This document shows, in pieces, positions 6,485 to 6,743 of a DNA stretch of 6,743 nucleotides; position 1 is the first letter of the stretch; each line of letters opens with the position of its first letter. The position numbers were made by a program, and so were the translations under genes. The notes beneath the pieces are model-generated. The model worked only from the letters and a program-made list of their open reading frames with translations. It was not told where the DNA came from and made no database searches. Origin of the DNA: Rickettsiales bacterium (lineage in GTDB: Bacteria > Pseudomonadota > Alphaproteobacteria > Rickettsiales > Deianiraeaceae); NCBI GenBank assembly GCA_947485035.1, contig CANKQN010000054.1:1-6743 (forward strand). Direction: 5' to 3'.

Positions 6485-6743
6485 CTAACTTGCAGCGGCA
6501 GCGGCGGCTTCTGCTTCTTTTTTAGCCTTTGCAGCAGCATCTTTTTTAGCTTTAGCAATGGCTTTTGCGGCATCAGCTTTTGCTTGCGCGATTTTTTTAC
6601 GCTCTTTTTTCGAAACGCTAATTAGAAGAGTTTTTGGTGGTTCAACGAATTTTTCAAGACCTTCAAAGCCAAGTTTTACAAGCTTTTTTGCAAGAGTTTC
6701 CGTTGGAATTGCACCGTTTTTCAACCATTTTTCTGTCAGTTCA
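6485..6743 (-). CDS. rpsP: 30S ribosomal protein S16, 5' end beyond window
   Basis: S16 is a structural protein of the small ribosomal subunit that helps assemble the 16S rRNA 5' domain. The frame is open from the right edge (first complete codons ELTEKWL), and the codon at 6724 is TTG inside the gene, not a start. The recognisable S16 C-terminal core is the WLKNGAIPTETLAKKL helix (about residues 6-21 of the visible part), normally near residue 60-75 of the protein. Beyond it lies an unusual long tail: a linker with KFVEPPKTLL, then about 40 residues almost wholly Lys, Ala and Glu, ending in AAAAAAS. Many alphaproteobacterial S16 proteins carry charged or alanine-rich tails, so this fits the lineage. 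TAA stop. rimM does not follow it. Confidence 0.88.
   Translation of the reverse strand, partial: ELTEKWLKNGAIPTETLAKKLVKLGFEGLEKFVEPPKTLLISVSKKERKKIAQAKADAAKAIAKAKKDAAAKAKKEAEAAAAAAS

Overview
The window looks like chromosomal DNA from an AT-rich proteobacterium, most probably an alphaproteobacterium. This rests on the full-length SdhA (with the usual 'VPPKKRVY'-type ending), an aminotransferase of the alphaproteobacterial aspartate aminotransferase kind, and a ribosomal protein S16 with a long Ala/Lys-rich tail. The assignment is by recognition only; no search was run. No tRNA, rRNA, CRISPR array, insertion sequence or phage gene was seen. The standard genetic code fits, because TGA is a stop inside two ATGA stop/start overlaps.

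Layout. Positions 1-762 (+) hold the C-terminal two thirds of a PLP-dependent aspartate aminotransferase, cut by the left edge. It converges on sdhA (854-2662, -), and a hairpin able to end transcription both ways lies between them. sdhA stands alone: sdhC/sdhD are not upstream and sdhB is not downstream. An AT-rich gap (2663-2853) with weak promoter candidates in both directions separates sdhA from an unrecognised plus-strand gene (about 2854/2962-3915). The N-terminal part of that gene is interrupted by an in-frame TGA, and a GC-rich hairpin follows it.

From 6398 down to 3974 on the minus strand lies a compact three-gene operon: a COG2211-like MFS transporter, a DUF3833 lipoprotein and a classical short-chain dehydrogenase. 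Both junctions are 4-bp ATGA overlaps, so the genes are very probably translationally coupled. Such genes are often found together, in larger clusters that may also carry cyclopropane-fatty-acid-synthase-like and DUF1365 genes; a role in envelope lipid modification or stress is plausible but is an inference. At the right edge is the 3' part of rpsP (6485-6743, -), ended by a strong hairpin. Its usual partners rimM/trmD do not follow; the MFS operon does.

The housekeeping genes (aminotransferase, SdhA, S16) are ordinary. The points worth attention are the orphan gene with its broken or misread start, the coupled lipid-type operon, and the loss of the usual gene order around sdhA and rpsP.
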